64,000 nucleotides of DNA, from NCBI RefSeq assembly GCF_036370855.1, contig NC_088132.1:61418841-61482840 (forward strand), given 5' to 3'. Both the position numbers and the translations under genes were made by a program. This DNA comes from Dromaius novaehollandiae (lineage: Eukaryota; Chordata; Aves; Casuariiformes; Dromaiidae). Below are positions 1 through 15,600 of this stretch, piece by piece (within the stretch, counting starts at the first letter, position 1; each line of letters opens with the position of its first letter). The notes beneath the pieces are model-generated. The model made no database searches, was not told the origin of the DNA, and saw only the letters and a program-made list of their open reading frames with translations.

Positions 1-732
1 AGTTCATACACTTACGTGTGATTCCCATCTTGATTTTAATAACGAAAAAAAAGCTTATTTTCCAAAAATCCTTTCTTTTCTTTTTTCAATACATGTGAAT
101 GACCACTCATATCAATGGTAAACCTTAATTTTAGTTCCCTATAATTGCAAGAATAAGTTTTTCTACTCTTCACATCAGTGCTGGCATAAAACATATTTCT
201 TGAATTAATTATGAGAAGAAAAGGAAGGACAGATTGTTGGAAAAGACCTTAAGATATTTCACAATATAACAGAATATATTTCACATGAACCACAGAAGCT
301 GAAAGTTTTACTTCTTTTGAGAACTCCTTAAGACACTTTTCTAACAACAACGGTCCTCCATAACTCCATCTAAGTACCCATTTTGAAAACAAGTTTTTTC
401 TTTCCTCAACAATCATAAGGTTCCAAACTGTAGAGTAATACAACTAAAACCAAAATTAAGCACGGGAAGAAAGTGCAAAGGAGCATTCTGACACAAGGAA
501 GAAAAAGGCTTGGAAAGACTACTACCAGAGGCTGTGTTAATTGACAGAATTACCAACTAAAGATCCTGTGGCAAGATACTGGCTCTTTTGTCCTAGTGGC
601 AGATGGAGCCTGCATATGTCAAGAACTTTTGATCGTTGTGGACAGTATGTATTGCTGAGCTTGCAAAATTTCAGATGACTGACCCTGCCCTTGCAGAAGA
701 TGCTTCATAGAAAGAATCTCAGCTGGTATGCT

Positions 733-772
733 TTTTATAACTCTTTATGAACTTTTATAACTCTTTATGAAT
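733..772. repeat. 20-bp tandem duplication
   Basis: Two adjacent copies of a 20-bp unit (ttttataactctttatgaac), identical except for the last base. Confidence 0.9.
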
Positions 773-1142
773 CTGAAGTCCTGTCCTCTGGCAGTGCGGG
801 AACCTGCAGATTTGAGGAAATTAGGTCAGAGTTCCCATAACTGCGGCTTGGGAAAGATTCTCTAGACAGATGGAACAGACTTCCTCCATTCCTTGGGTAA
901 AGAGATGGAATGGGCAATGAAAGTTTGGTCATTTAAAGCAAAGAATAGCAGAAAATATTTTACACACTACTGCATTCAGAACAGTTTTACAAGTTGAAGA
1001 AAGACTGAACTGGAGCGTTTATGAACTTCTGTCTGCATAACCAGAAAAAGAGAATTAACAGATTATGCACAAACAGTGTCTTAATCTACAAATGACCACT
1101 ACAACTACACCAAGGTATATTCGCCACGTGAATGCACTCACC

Positions 1143-1178
1143 TTTTTTTTTTTTTTTTTTTTTGGGGGGGGGGGGGGG
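1143..1178. repeat. T21-G15 compound homopolymer
   Basis: Twenty-one T followed directly by fifteen G, with no interruption. On the CWC27 transcribed strand it reads C15 A21. Such runs are also prone to sequencing length error. Confidence 0.95.
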
Positions 1179-4100
1179 AAGGTAAGTTTTCTCAAGGAAA
1201 AGCTCAAATCAATTCCAAGTAACTTAAGATAAAACCAGGAAAAAAAAAAAACAGTTTTAGTAATGTAAGAGTAGCTCTCTAGAACACTGTTCACTGCAAT
1301 TTCTGTTAAAAGGTAACTTTCATTCCACTCATTCAGATTACAACACACATTATTTGGATCTCTAAAAAGGGCTAATCTCACAACCTTGATGGAGTTTCAC
1401 AAATGTAACCAAATAAACGCCTGTGAAACTGACTGCACAACCATAATAGGAATTTAACACAAAGAGATCAATTCTGTTGTTCAGAGTGGTTGTTCATTCT
1501 CTGTGACAAGAGTTTTACTCTTGAAAATTTGCCCAGGCACAGAAGGGAATGGCTGTAGTTCACCAATTTGAGTACAATATATACTTACTCAATTTTTTTG
1601 ATAGAAACAGTAATTACTGTGTGGTGATTTTACGTAATAAAGAAAAGCCCTCAAGATAGAAAAGGGAGAAATATATGGACATTTATCATGTCTTCTTCTT
1701 CAAATACATATGAATCCTAGAAATGCACCTTTAAGAATTATGTCAAAATCTGAGTTCCTAAGATTTTTGAATTTTATCTTGTGCTTGTGTATCTGTGGTC
1801 AAATTAACAGCAACAACATTTGTTATATAATTTTTAAACATCTATGTTACTGTAAGGCAGAAATATCAGTTTCTGAGAACTCCAATCTTCAGTATATACT
1901 AAAATGTTTCTAGAAATATACTGAATATTTTATTCCAGGAGGTGTAAACACAGATAAATAATCCTTTATCAATCACAATTAATAGCTAAAATCTTATAAA
2001 TGCATTTAAATCAAGCTAAGTGTCTTTTGGAGTATTTTAGCAGAGCTTGATGAAACAATGAAGGCACCAATCCTTATATACAGTTAATTTGCACATAAGA
2101 ATTATACTACTCAAAGATTTGGAGCTATGAGAGAGAAAGGAACTCATCATTTAGCCTTTCAGCATATCAGTTTGAGTGCTGCAAAAACAGTTATATAATA
2201 AACTTTACGTAACTTCTTGCACTGTAAAGATTAGATAGTGCCTTAAACATTCTGGCATCTAAAAGGTAATATATGAAAGCACAGAGGCAGAAATAAAACC
2301 CTATGATTTGTAAATGTTTCAAGATTTATTTTATAAAACATAATAATACAAATAAACAAGGCTCATTGTGCAAGATGCATTTAGAATTGATGATATTTCC
2401 TAATATCTACTAATGGATGAAATAGCTTTTAAATAAGAATTCGGCTGAGCAATATAGGAAGGATAATGTAGCTTTGCCCACTCTCAGCCCTTAGGGCTTT
2501 TCATACTGTCATAATTTATCAGTAAGTTATTCCCATGAACAGGAGACAACATTGTCACTTTATCTTAGCAGGCATTCTTGCTGATCCTCTAGCCAGAGGG
2601 CTCTAATGTTAATAGAACAATAGCCACCATTCAAAATCCTCCTTTTCTGCCAACAGGCAGGAACTACCATTTCAGCAGTCAATGAAAAAAAACAACAGAG
2701 TGAGCCTAAAGGGTACTGGGCAGTGAATTTGTAGAGGAAGTGCTTGAATGAAAACACAGACACACGTGAATGCGTTTTTTCAATATTCTACAACCTTATT
2801 GATTACAGAGCTATGAAAACAGCTACTTAATCCTTTAAACTTTCCATCAGAAAATATCAACAATTACAACCCTAAAAAAGCAAATATTTTGTATGACTTT
2901 GTACAAGTTAAATATGCTCATCTCTTCCCTTGAACTTTTAGAAGTGGGAGAATCCAATGCCTATTTACCTAATGGTCAGGATTAGATCCTATTTTGCCAC
3001 ACCACTGGAAATTTCACAGGAGAAACTTATCATGCAAATTGAGGAGTGGGATTTTAAGTATATCCCACAAACCTGACCTGAAGAAGAATCCATATTATGT
3101 GACTACTAAACACTCAGCTCTGATCAAGAACACAAATCTGCATCTTAGAGGGCCAAAGAGTTATCTGTTTTTTTCCTTGCAATCTCTTTTTGTTTGGGCG
3201 AAGTAACAAAATGGCTAGTTTAGATACTAATATCTGAAAATCAAAACCACCAGCAACCTGAATATATCTAAGAGAGAGTTCTACAGCTATTTGTCCTAGC
3301 CTACCGTGAATAAACAGTAAATTGTTCAGTGTTTAATTATAAGGAAAAATAAGGAACACACAAACTATGAAACACTCTGAAAGCCATATGACATCTTCCT
3401 TATACAAGAAACCAACAGAATACTCCAAAGTAAATTGTAATTAATATCCCTACATAAGTCCTGAAGAAGCTTTCAGTTTGATTCTTTTGTAATCAAGAAA
3501 TACCCATTTAAAATGACAAAAAATTGCAGTTCAGAGGAAGCGGAACATATTAAGTCCATCTTCATTTTCTGAAGGTCATTATGCAACTGCTGACCTCAAT
3601 TTACAGTGGGTTTTTTTCCATTTTGTGTTCTGTTCTATAAAAGTCATTCAAATTACTTGCTTGAGAATGCTATCTTAAATATGAGAGTAAGGCATGGATG
3701 AACACAACCATAAAAATTAACATGAACCCACATGATCTTCTACCACAACAGAAGTGGCTACAAATAATTCCATGAACCAACTGAATTATACAGACAGTCT
3801 AAAAAAGGATATCATAATGTCATTTCTGTTACAATGACATGCTATGTTTAAAGTTACAGTTCACTGACTTTTTCAGAATAATGAATCAGAAGCATTGATA
3901 TTATGATAGTATCTATTATGCTGGAATACTCTCTGTTTTATATAGAGCCAACCACTTCCAAATTAGACCTTACCATCTCACAATTAATATTCAGACTTGA
4001 ATTCCATCATGAAAACACTGCCAACTTATTCCCTTCTCTGAAGGAATATGATTTATCTTCCCGTGTCCCTTGGGGTCAGGAGATATATCTCAAAACCACA

Positions 4101-5420
4101 TATGCTAGAAAGAGAATGACATTAAGCTCATCCTATCTTCAGTCAGATTCTCTGCTTTCTCTATTCCTTCTCACTCTATCCTTCCAGTGACTTGAATTTC
4201 CTTATGCCTTCTTTCACAATCCTCCTCCTATCACGGCCTAATTCTGCTGTTCTCATTCTCATACCTCCTACTGCCTGGTCCTCATATTCTTTTCACATCT
4301 TCAGTCTTCCTCTACTTTTGTCTGCCATGTCCTTCGGACTCCTTGGTTTCTTGTCTATTTCTGTTGACACGCACCATCCCTTAGGTTTTGTTCCCATATA
4401 TTCTTCTGTCCTGTTTTCTTAAAAGACAATCTAATTTCAACTCCACTGGAAAAACAGAGAGGTGACATTTTTGACTGGGGCATCTTCACTTGGAGCATCT
4501 ACATATATTAAGGGAAAATGGGGACCATTTTGGTTAGATCGGGCTATGGCTTTAATATTATTTACAGTGACAGAAAGTGGCAGCTAATCTTGTTCCATAA
4601 AGCATCACAAATTTGAACAAAACCCACAAATTCATACAGAAAAGCTTATGGAAAAACTACAAAAGCTATAAAGAGCCTTTAGAAAGGACTGAGCTTGTCC
4701 TATCCTCTAAAATGAAATAAAAGGTTTTACCTATTCACCCAGATAGAACTCTTTCAATTAGTGGATTAAACAGCACTATATTAAACTTTCAAGGGAGGTG
4801 GTCAAGGCACAATATTTGAAGGCTATTCTGATTCAATTTGTATGCACTAGTTAAATATGACAATGATCTATTGTTGGCCACCTGAATAAAGTATAACTGT
4901 TCTCATATACTGCAGTATCAAAAATTTCTGTGAATTCTGAACATCATCTAACACTATTAATGCAACGTATTCAAAAACAGAGGGGAAAAAAGGAACAAGA
5001 ATCTAAACAAGAGTTACCAGACTTAGCGTTCGGCATGAGCCAGACAAAATCCAATGTCTATTAATGTATATTACACTATCATATCAAGATTTTTAGTAAC
5101 AACATTCCTATGTCATACAGAATGCTAAAAGAGACTCAGGCAAATAACGCAAAACACCACTTATTGCTTGCTTGTTTTCTTGGTAACAACCATCAACAGC
5201 AAAATCATGTTCTATCATTTCTGTTTAGTTGTGGTTGTCCAAAATTTACAATAGAATAAATGGCAAAATATATGTAATACAAAATGTTATGAAGTTTCTA
5301 AACTTGCAGAAGTCCCATTTAATGGTATAAGAACTCTTTCTGTGTAATAAAAATTTATATTGCACCAGTACTCTGAACATAACATGATCCAATTAGCTTA
5401 TTCAAATTGTCTAAACAATT

Positions 5421-5453
5421 ATGTGTGTGTGTGCATGTATCTTGTATGGACTT

Positions 5454-5484
<31 letters not shown>

Positions 5485-5486
5485 AT
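5421..5486. repeat. (TG)n / (TA)n / (TG)n microsatellite
   Basis: A short TG run at about 5422-5433, then alternating TA at about 5453-5468 passing into TG up to about 5485. Confidence 0.9.
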
Positions 5487-6540
5487 GTCAACTGTAGCTA
5501 AATATATTTTTTGTGGTTACATGTAAAATAAATGTCCCGAACTGAAAAGTGACGATTTGAATTTAACAAGCACAACAGGTTGCCAAACTAAGATTACATC
5601 CAACAATGCTCCCCGGTGCAGCGAGCACTTTCCTGCTCTTGCTGACCTTTCAACACGTGGTTCAGAGACTATCGGATTATAGCTGTTAACAAGTGACAGG
5701 TGCAGCCAATTAACCAAGCAATGACGTAACTGCGACTTCCAGTCTTAAGCATGGGACTTGTTCAGAAAATGGTGCTTTTCCATCAATGAGCTCAGTATGG
5801 CTGCTTATCAGCCAAACTTAAGAACTTCAAAAGCTCTGTACTGCTGATATACTTCTCATTAAAAAGTGATTTTGCTGTGAAATTATCCAACTGTGACTAT
5901 GGTATGCTTTGCTGTTCTCCAACTTGGGAAGTTGTCAAACAATGCGGATTAACCCTTTTACTTAGAGGATCACAAATTTTCAAGCACACGAGTCAAAATG
6001 AGAACTGATGAAAACAGTAGTGAGAATTATATGTCAATTTAAATCCATCCAAAAAAGGATACAAGAAACAAAGTAGTTGCAATATAGCTGAGTACTTATT
6101 TAGCGATAAGCGTATGAACAAAGTATTTCAATATCACAATTCAGAATGCAGTGTTCAATTGACTTCAGCTCTTCTCTATGATGGTTCAAAGTACTTTTAG
6201 ATACTGTTCAAAATTAGATCAATCTTTAATCCTATCGGTAGTCCTTTCCTAATATTAGTTACCACACAACCTGTAGCAATTAAAAAATCCTCTGCAATTT
6301 TGGAGGTCTGCTTATCTGAGAATGTGTCAGTATCAAATTCGCCCATCCAGATCGCTGCTGCTTCATCTTCTCAAAGATTCTCTTTTGCAATTACCTTTCC
6401 AATTCAGATGACCTTCTTACTTTGTATTAATCTCCATGTCGTATGTCTTCTTATATGAAACTTTAACATCTTCAAGATTGATACATATTTTATTTATTGA
6501 TTATTTTTCACAGAAGACAATATTGCCATATAAAGTGCCT

Positions 6541-7700
6541 AGGTAGCAGTCATCAGACCTGGGGCATGGCATAACTTAGTCCAACCCAGCATCAGCTATA
6601 GTTGACCTGAAGAACCATATGGATCCAGCAGCAGCTCATGACTATAAAAACCTAGCCAGACAGTACATGTGTGGAGACAACAGGCTAGCAAGCCTCACCT
6701 ACAATTTAACAATCATCTCCAAAGACAGACGACATCTGGAGAGTCAAGAACTGCTCTAGTGAGATATGGAACAGGACACAAACTCTAACAAGATCTGGTT
6801 TGATGCTGAGCCAGGCCGGTCATTTCTCCAGTGGGTTCCAAGCACACAGAAACTTGGTGCAAAGACACCTGACTTCATGGCATCAACTCAGGTCCAACAC
6901 GACTTATCAATTCAACTCAGCATCAGATATACTGGGCCAAGGCTGGCTCCTGAAGAGACACTTGTGTACCCTGGTGCTCTCCAGTGTTCTGGGAAGCCTT
7001 CTTAGGTTCTTTGCCAGGTAAATAAATGCCACTTTGGTTCAGCACCCTCCAAACAACCCTCCATTCTGGAAGGTCAGGAGCATTATGCAAATACACCCAG
7101 CAATTCTCCAGAAGCTGGGTTGGGTGCAGCCTAGCTGTTGCAGAAACGGACTCGATAAGCCATGCTGACCTGACACACCATATGATCACAAATGGTCAAC
7201 TCCATTGCTCTAAGAATATAGTGCAAGAAGACACAAGCTGCCTCCACGTGTCACGTGTAAGTTGGGCAGGACTTACTAGCTCTGATTCCACATTGCAGTA
7301 ATGTGGTTTGAACAACTTTTAAAATAGAGTCCGCTTTTTGCAGAGACTTAAGCCAGATTCCTGCAGCACTGCACAAAATCCACTAAAATTCAGCCTGCTT
7401 TCTTATGCACTTCTACAGCAATATTTTTTTCCTCTGTAATGCCCCCTATATTTCCCATACTGCATTATTGTCATCTGCCTGCTTCTATGACCCCTCCCTC
7501 TCTGACATCTCAAAGCAATTCCCCTAATTTTTTGGAAGAGACAGTGCCACTTACTGTCTGAGCTCTGGGACCCTAAAGAGCTTGAAAACATACTGTGAGG
7601 ACATCTAAGAAGCTGATGCTAAGATGAGACAAGTAAAGTCTGACAGGCTAGAGCTAGCTCCACAGAACTGCATATTCACTACTGCTTTCCCCATTGCATT
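6541..7700. other. GC-richer block of unknown origin
   Basis: This stretch is visibly less AT-rich than its surroundings, and several overlapping short frames stay open on both strands. None looks like a known protein. It may be a decayed transposable element or an old duplicated segment; its family could not be assigned by eye. Confidence 0.4.
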
Positions 7701-10700
7701 CAATGGTGCTATCTGTATTACCAGGGTTCTTCCCTCATCTGAGACACTCTAATGTCCTAATAACCCTGAGAGGGAAAAGCTGACTGGATAGCCATCCTCT
7801 CTTATTAGTCCAGCCCTTTTACACCTTCTTGGTAAGAAAGGCAGTCTCTATAGTATGCCATCCTATACAGAGGATGACAATACCTGATCTAGTTATTAGT
7901 AAAGGTACCTTGGGATAAAGACCATTTTACCATGATGTTTCTCCAGAAAAACAAGAAAAAAACTATATGAATTTATTAAATCAGCTGTCAAGTGTCCATT
8001 CATAGAGAGACCTAACTTTACGTATTAGAATACAACAGAAACACACTGGTTTTTTTAGTAACTGTTTCATATAAAAGATGAGTTAAGAATATGGGGGCAT
8101 TAGGCCTTGATGTTATGATTTTACCACCTTCTTTAATCCTATAGTCAAGGCCCACAGAAAATAAAGAATAATTAGCTGTACAGGGAAAAGTGCAAAGCTG
8201 ATTATTTGTAATTTGCTGACGAATGATGGAATAAAAGCAGATATAAAATAGAAAAAAAGTACTTTTCTTAAATTGGCCTCAGATGTTACTGTAACAAGGT
8301 AAAGATATTTTCAAATAGAAAAATGGTAACTAAATAAATGTTGGCCATTTATTATGATAACGGACATAACTAAAGTTATAAAGGTAGGTATCTTAGAGTA
8401 TGCGTAGAAAACCACATTCCTAAATTTGCTTTTTATGTTAGGTATTATAGTCCCAGAAATAGAAAAGAGAGAATTAACAATGTAAAAAAGAAGAAAAGGA
8501 TTCAACAGCTCTTTCTCTTCTGAGTAGGAGACATACGATCTATGGAGATGATATATATTTTTTTATCTTCTTGAGTTACTCCCAAAATAGAAAGAACAGC
8601 TACTAAAATTAAGTAATATAAAAAAGCAATGCATCCAGGCAATTTACATCCACGGACTTTTTAAAAGACGTTTAAAGAGAATTTTGAACCATTTGGAATG
8701 CTGGTTTTTAATAACATAGAACACTAGGGAAATTCCAGAGAAGTGGGGGGGAGGGAAGAGGAAAAAAAACCCTTAATGTTATATTGATATTTATAAAGAG
8801 AAAATAGAAATTAGATACTTACAAGCCTGACCTTGATAAACTGATCTTGAGCAAAAATAACAGAATCATTAACACAAGACCAAGAAAAATTTAATTTAAT
8901 TTAACTTAAAATGGACATAAAGAGAAGAGCATCTGTCAAACTAACTTGCGTGAAGCAACAAAACATAGGATTATTTCCAACCACGTTTACACATGACACA
9001 AAGACTGGGGAAGCAGTGAAATGCCACAGAAGGAAAGGTTAATGTTCAATCTACTTAAGTCATCAAACAAAGTTCAAGGGTGATTTGGTCACAATTTGCA
9101 AGTGAATGTAAGGGGAAGATGGATGTGCTAACAGAACGCTAGCAAACAAATGTGTAAAAGGGTCTAATGGCTCTAAGATGAAGCAAGCCAGTGGCAGACT
9201 GAAAAGAAGAAGAATTTTTATTTATTTAACAAGGCAATTAACCAAAGAAAATTTTAGTAAAGGGGGTATCTTTCAGCAGAAATCTCTGCATTAAAATGGG
9301 ATTTTTTCCTCTGAAAGATAAGCACGAGATAAAAGAATTTAAGTCTTGTGTGCTCTATTAGGTAAAACACTGGATTAAATAATCACAGCAGACTTTTCAG
9401 CCTTATCCCCTGAAAGTCCAGGCTTTTTGGATGTTTTCCATTTTCACTAGATAAACAGCTTCTTCTCATCAGAAGCAGATATACCCTTATAAGGATTCAA
9501 ATTGGTTTTTCTTTACTCCTGCCAACACAAATTCTGTTCACTATCTTGTTTAATATATCTTAAATCTTATTTCAGAAATAATGAATACAAGCAGTTTTGA
9601 TAAGAATTTTCATGAACACATTTCTGAAATAAAATATCTAAAGTAGTTTTTCATGCTTATGATTATTATGAAACATTATTATGAAACTCTCTTCTCCATG
9701 CTTACAGACAAGTGATTGCAAGAAACAGATATCTTTATGGAACACACACACACACTGAAATTTGTTAAAGTTATAGTTGCTAAATAAAACAAAAAAAAAG
9801 ATCCTGATTTGTTTACATAGCTTTGCCTTAATTATGTGCAAAGGATTCTGATCAAAAAGGGAGTATTTCAGTTTGCACATATTCTTTACTCTTCACCAAT
9901 AAAAAGTCTGTCCAGTAATGAACCTCAAAAGTTTATTCTTCAAAATACAGTTCCTAAAACTTATTATAATGCTTATGACCATGTTTAGTCAGTTTACTGA
10001 ATTCAGACTCAGTGAATTAATAAGACTATTAGTTACAGAAACCACAGCACTTACAACAAAAGCTTGCAGGATCTAGCCTACAAAGTGCCACCCTTTACTC
10101 CCTTGTTCTCAAATATGTTTCTGTATCCTCAAATACACATAAATTTGAGCTGCAAGAAATTATGCAATTTATCACTCATTTCAAGCAAGTAATTTCACAG
10201 AAAGCAAACTGAGGGAAAAAGAAAACAAACCCCCAAATTTGTTACCAAAGTGTACTCACAAGAACAATAGCAAAGATATATTCATGAAGAGAAAATAGCA
10301 AAGGCTTAGAATTGTTGAAACATTACTATATTATGAAAATAGTCTAAATATATTTTGTATCTTTACTATGACTATAGATCAGATTTATAAACATGTAGGG
10401 TGCTGAAGTGTGTTTACGAGCATGCAATTCATAGATATAAAATATAAAAATTCAGTTTACAAGGTTATAGCAGAATATTAGTCATACTTAACATCCTGTC
10501 AATAGTCTCAGTAAAGCTGCCTCTCAATACAATGAAAGTACGCTTTCAAACAGAGACTATAGCTTTTATTACCTCTATGATGATAAACTCTACATACAAG
10601 TGCTGCATCTTGAGATCTAATACTATTTATTAGTCATTCAATATAAAATCCAACATAACAACACTAAGAGACAGAAATCAATAAATATTATCAATGGTTC

Positions 10701-12588
10701 CAAGTCTCTGCTGAAAACAAAGTTGATCAACTAATACGAATGTAAACAGTTACATGTTTTGTAAGTAAAACAGTTCACTCCTCACTACACGGAATCTTAA
10801 CCAGGACTGCATGCAAACAGAGACTTGTCATTTATATCCCAAATAAATTGGAAATTGTGAAATTTAACAAATAATGGAAAAATGATTGAACCTGAAGGAT
10901 ATTATCAATAGTATTACTGCTATTAGCTACCTATATAAAGGTTTAAATTATTCATGTCGAAAGCACATCATGTCATATAATACCTTTCATCCCCCATGCC
11001 CCTCCCCCCCCCAAGGAAAAAAAAAATCAAAATAAGTATCTAAATTGAACAACTTGAATGTGTTCAGAAAAGCTTTGGGGGCAGTGACACATGAATATTT
11101 AATATTTTTGGAAAACCATGATCCGGTAATAAGATATTAACAAAATACACACTGGAATTGCAACCACTACTATTTAGAACAAAAAATAAGACAATTTATG
11201 GTAGAAACTATAGTATACACACATTGCTTTAATTTCCATAGATTCTGGTATATAATTTCAGTTCAAAACATTCTATGCCCACATTCCTCAGAAATGTGAG
11301 ATAAAAAATTACTTATAAAATGAAGATACAAATTGAAGGTAAATTATCCAGATAAAAATACATTCACAAAAGTTAAACATACTTTTATACAGTAATTCAC
11401 ATTATTATTGTACTTAAGGACGGACATTATTTCACTTAAAATTTTCAAAGTGATTTAGAAAACGTACCATAAATGCAATAATCAACCATTTTATTCTGCA
11501 AAAAGAAAATCTTATTAATCAGAGTAAATACTCTGCCATAGATTTAAACTGTACTTTAACAGAAGGCTTCCAGTCACATTTACCCAAAACCTTAATGTCA
11601 ATTGTTTTTGTGAGGAACAATCAGCAAAGATGAATTAAAAATGAAATATTTAGAAAAGAAATGGGAATGCCAGTGATATTCAGTGGGCCCAACTGTTGAG
11701 TAAAGTGATACTGGACTGAAGAGAAGAGTAGAAGCCTAACAGTAGGGAAAGGACCAAACAATTTTGTTATTTAAAATTCAGCTGGCGGGAAAGAATGAAG
11801 AGAGGATGCTGCTGTACATGTACAGCTGCAAAGGTAGTGTCCTGAGAAAGGTCCTGTACAATGGCTGGTTTTGGAAAGGCTGCCTGTACACCTGTGGGAG
11901 AACAATGCAGGAAAGGGCAAAAGAGTGCTTTCAACAAAAGATAACAGAGAGAGGAGAAGCAAAAGAAAAAGTTAATTAACCACTACACTGCTCTCAGCAA
12001 GAGAGAGCTGAGGTCCCCTGTTGATCCAAGCAAAAGAAAAAAGAAACCTTGATAAAATAAGCTGAATACCCATGTTGATTTATACTGACATCTACCTCAA
12101 GCTCATCACCAAGATAATACTGTAATCTTTGTCTAAATGCTGCTTATGCTTTGATTAGAAACGGGGATATCTCAGCCTTAAGGGAAAATGGTCTTAAAAA
12201 GGCAACTATTTCTTAAGATTCTTCCAAAGAATGAGAGAAAATCTATTATCCGACTCGACAACAAAAGATCATAGGTGGGCTCACAGACAACTCGGTGAAG
12301 ACCTCTACTCAAAAATGACCAAGATATTAAGTGTTATAAAACAGAATGGAGAATAAGATGAAACATGCCTTTTTATTAAGACAGTGTAGTAGCTACAACC
12401 TCTGAGGAAAAAATAGGAGTAATTAACTCAGTAGCAGTTATCTTTACCATCCGAAAGACTTCCAATCAAATTTTCCTCAGCTCATAAAGTTGGTCATTTT
12501 ATTTTGTTTTATTATTACCAAGCAAATTGCTAACTACTATTATCTGCTAACTGTTACTATCAGAACTTAACACACTACTCTTTCAGGC

Positions 12589-12613
12589 AAAAAAGGAATT
12601 TTATTCCTTTTTT
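12589..12613. repeat. Perfect 11-bp hairpin
   Basis: Inverted repeat aaaaaaggaat, a 3-base T loop, then its exact complement. It lies in the presumed intron, with no gene context. Confidence 0.8.
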
Positions 12614-15600
12614 TATACAACATTGCTAATTTAACAGATTCCACAAGCAGAATTTGATAAACAACATATCTTACTTGTTCTACACTATTTTAAAAACACC
12701 TATTTCCTATTTTTGCTCTGTAATGCTTTAAGGCATGTGAAATATTAAAAATATAGTAAGTTATACTATGACTTGACTGTCTAGACACAAACAGCAGATG
12801 GGATGAATAAAGAAAATGTCTCTGAACATACTGGAGTCATCCTTCACGGAAGTACCACTTTAAGATGCACTGTTCATATTCAGAAGAAGTGTTTTCTACA
12901 ATAGAAACACAAAACCTCAAAATGTCTCTTCCCATGCTACTCAACTCTCTTGAAACAAATGAAGGAAATGGAGCATGAACATTTAGCAATTAAAAAGTAC
13001 ATGGCTATACCACTGTTAAATCCGTCCCGCTATGTTACAAAAAATCACATGTGCAGCTAAACAACTGAGAGTACTCTAGTGCTTTGAAATGGTATCTTGC
13101 CCACAATACAGTGCTAACAATTCACTGTATAATAAGGATTACACATTCTCACCTTCCATCATGCTAACTGCATTTTCACGGGTCATCTACGCATCCTTTT
13201 TTCCAGGTGACTAGACAAATGCACATACAAACTTCACCTAAAAATACACTGACTCTTGCCAAGTAGCAGCAGGATGAAATATACCACAGTAACAATCCAG
13301 TCTTTGTCCCAGGCTAACACTATACCTATTAACATGCTTTGATGTTTAGCCAAGAAAAATCTCAGTGCTGGGATTCTGGGTTTTGTGCCCAAACAATCTG
13401 GGTTTGTGCTTAATATACTATAGTCTGCTTTTAAGTTACTGCCAATCATTAACGCTACAAAGACTATGTCTGGGGTTATTTTTTCTTTAAAATGAATGCT
13501 GTTAAGTTAAAGAATACAGAAAAATCTACATTATTTTGAAAAGAACAAATGAATCATGCAATCTTTAGCAGTAAATGGTCTTATTCAGAAAAAAAAGTAT
13601 TTCTAAAACCAATTTGGAAGTAATCTTTATTTCCTGTATGTCAGTTACAGATTTCGGAAATACTGGATTTCTTGAACAAAATAAAAAAAGGAAAAGGAAT
13701 GCACTAGCTACTTAAACGTACAGACAACTGAAGGACCATTTTTTCTTACCAAAGGAAAAGATCATTCCTTCCATTTTCTGAAGTAATTAAAAGACCTTAT
13801 CAGTTAAAAAGCAACTAATCAACTTTTTTAAACTAGGATCTTACACTTACCTAAATCAAATATTTTGCTTTCCATAATGAATATTAGATAGACTGAAGTA
13901 TGTGACCCCTTATTCTTTCGGACAAAAGAAGCCTTTAAAAGAAATGAGAATAATAATAAAGTGTACTTTAAAAGTGTTGGTATTATGATGTTACTTACCA
14001 TGAAGATGAGAAAAATCCTAATAACCGAATGACTTGCTAAAACGTATAACATGGATTAATACAAGGCATATCATTTAAGGTTCTAATCACACTGAGACTC
14101 GTTCAGTCCCTGACTCAGACTCTCTAAGATTGATCTCTATGTATTTTTTGCAGTTTGGTTTGGGCAGAAGGTCATGCACATTTTCTGTAACATTTAAACT
14201 AGCTTAAAAGTTTCTCATTTCTGACAGGGCTTTGTAGCTTACTTTTTACTGCGACTGTATCGGATATCCATTTTACAGGGAAATCCATAAGCAACTATAA
14301 AAGTCTGATTGAAGCAAAAATGACAAGAAAAAGTGACCACGGGGAAAGGAAAGGAAGGCAATAACCTCTTGAGACAGTCTGAAAAAAAAAATAGTTACTG
14401 AATCCCAAGAGTAAGGGCATTCTCTGTCATTTTAGCCAAAATATTCCTTCCCCTCCTTTGTCCTTCATACCACACAATGATTGTCAGATTCCAATCCAAA
14501 GTAATTTCAGTGGTTCTCAGGCTTGTTTCTATGAACTTTACTTAAATGAATAGTTTCACTGGAATCATTGAGTCATGTAAGCACTTGTAGGATTGAGCAA
14601 CTTCCATATGACTGTGGATAAATGTCAATTCATAAATTAGTACTTTGATTTCAAACCCATATTGAATTTATATGCCATGATAAATCACTCAAACACTAAA
14701 CACACACAAGTTAATGTGGAAGTACATCAAAACAAATGTCTGACATGTAAGCAGGTATGACTGCAAGGGATTACACGGCTTGTAGGTGACTCTGCACATG
14801 GTATCATTACACAATTAGGATACTGCTACCAGAATAAAAGATTCAGAAACAGTTTCCCTTCTTTCAGGCAATCTTGAAATATATAGAACAAAACCTCCTT
14901 CTTTCTCTTATATCTAAAGTGAATATTTGTGCATGTGATTTGCTAGTTTAACATTAGCCATAGTCAAGATCAAGCAAGGAACCATAAAAATTTCTAACAT
15001 TCCTTTTCTGGGAATCTAGTTTATAAAGACACCTCAACACATAGCACTAAAAAAAAAAAGGTTTGGTTTATAGATTACACAAATTAGCTGTGTGTAAAGT
15101 TTATATGTTTTAAGTTATTTTTCAAAAGGCAGAAGTTTAAGACTGCTATTACATCTGTATCAGACACACACTCAACCATTAAACTGGAAGAGAACTGCAC
15201 TAACTTCGAAGAACACATCAAAATAAATTTCTATATCAGGTTTTTTCACAAAGGTCACACTAACTCATTCCCAAAATTTTATGATACCTAGCCAAAAAAT
15301 TGCCGCCAATTTTTGTCTGTCCTTTTTCTCAGTGCTGCGGTAGGGACTTTTCCGTTTTATATCAGGTAGCTCCAGCTTATCCACATCTGCTTACCACGAC
15401 TGCAGCAATAAAGCACAACAGACGTTCTCTCAAGTAATCCAGACTTAAAGTATTTGGGATTCAAAAGAGCTCTACCCGCAAGGCCATAGGAGTCATATGT
15501 AAATTAGAATCAGTACAAAGCACTTTCAGGGTAAACTAGATATTATGCTGTCCAATAACATTCCATAGGCCTTTACCTGTCATATACATAGAATCTTGTA

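Noticed and set aside
12589-12613. Hairpin plus T run as a Pol III or rho-type terminator
   Set aside because: Eukaryotic intronic context with no adjacent small RNA gene. The T run is just the hairpin arm.
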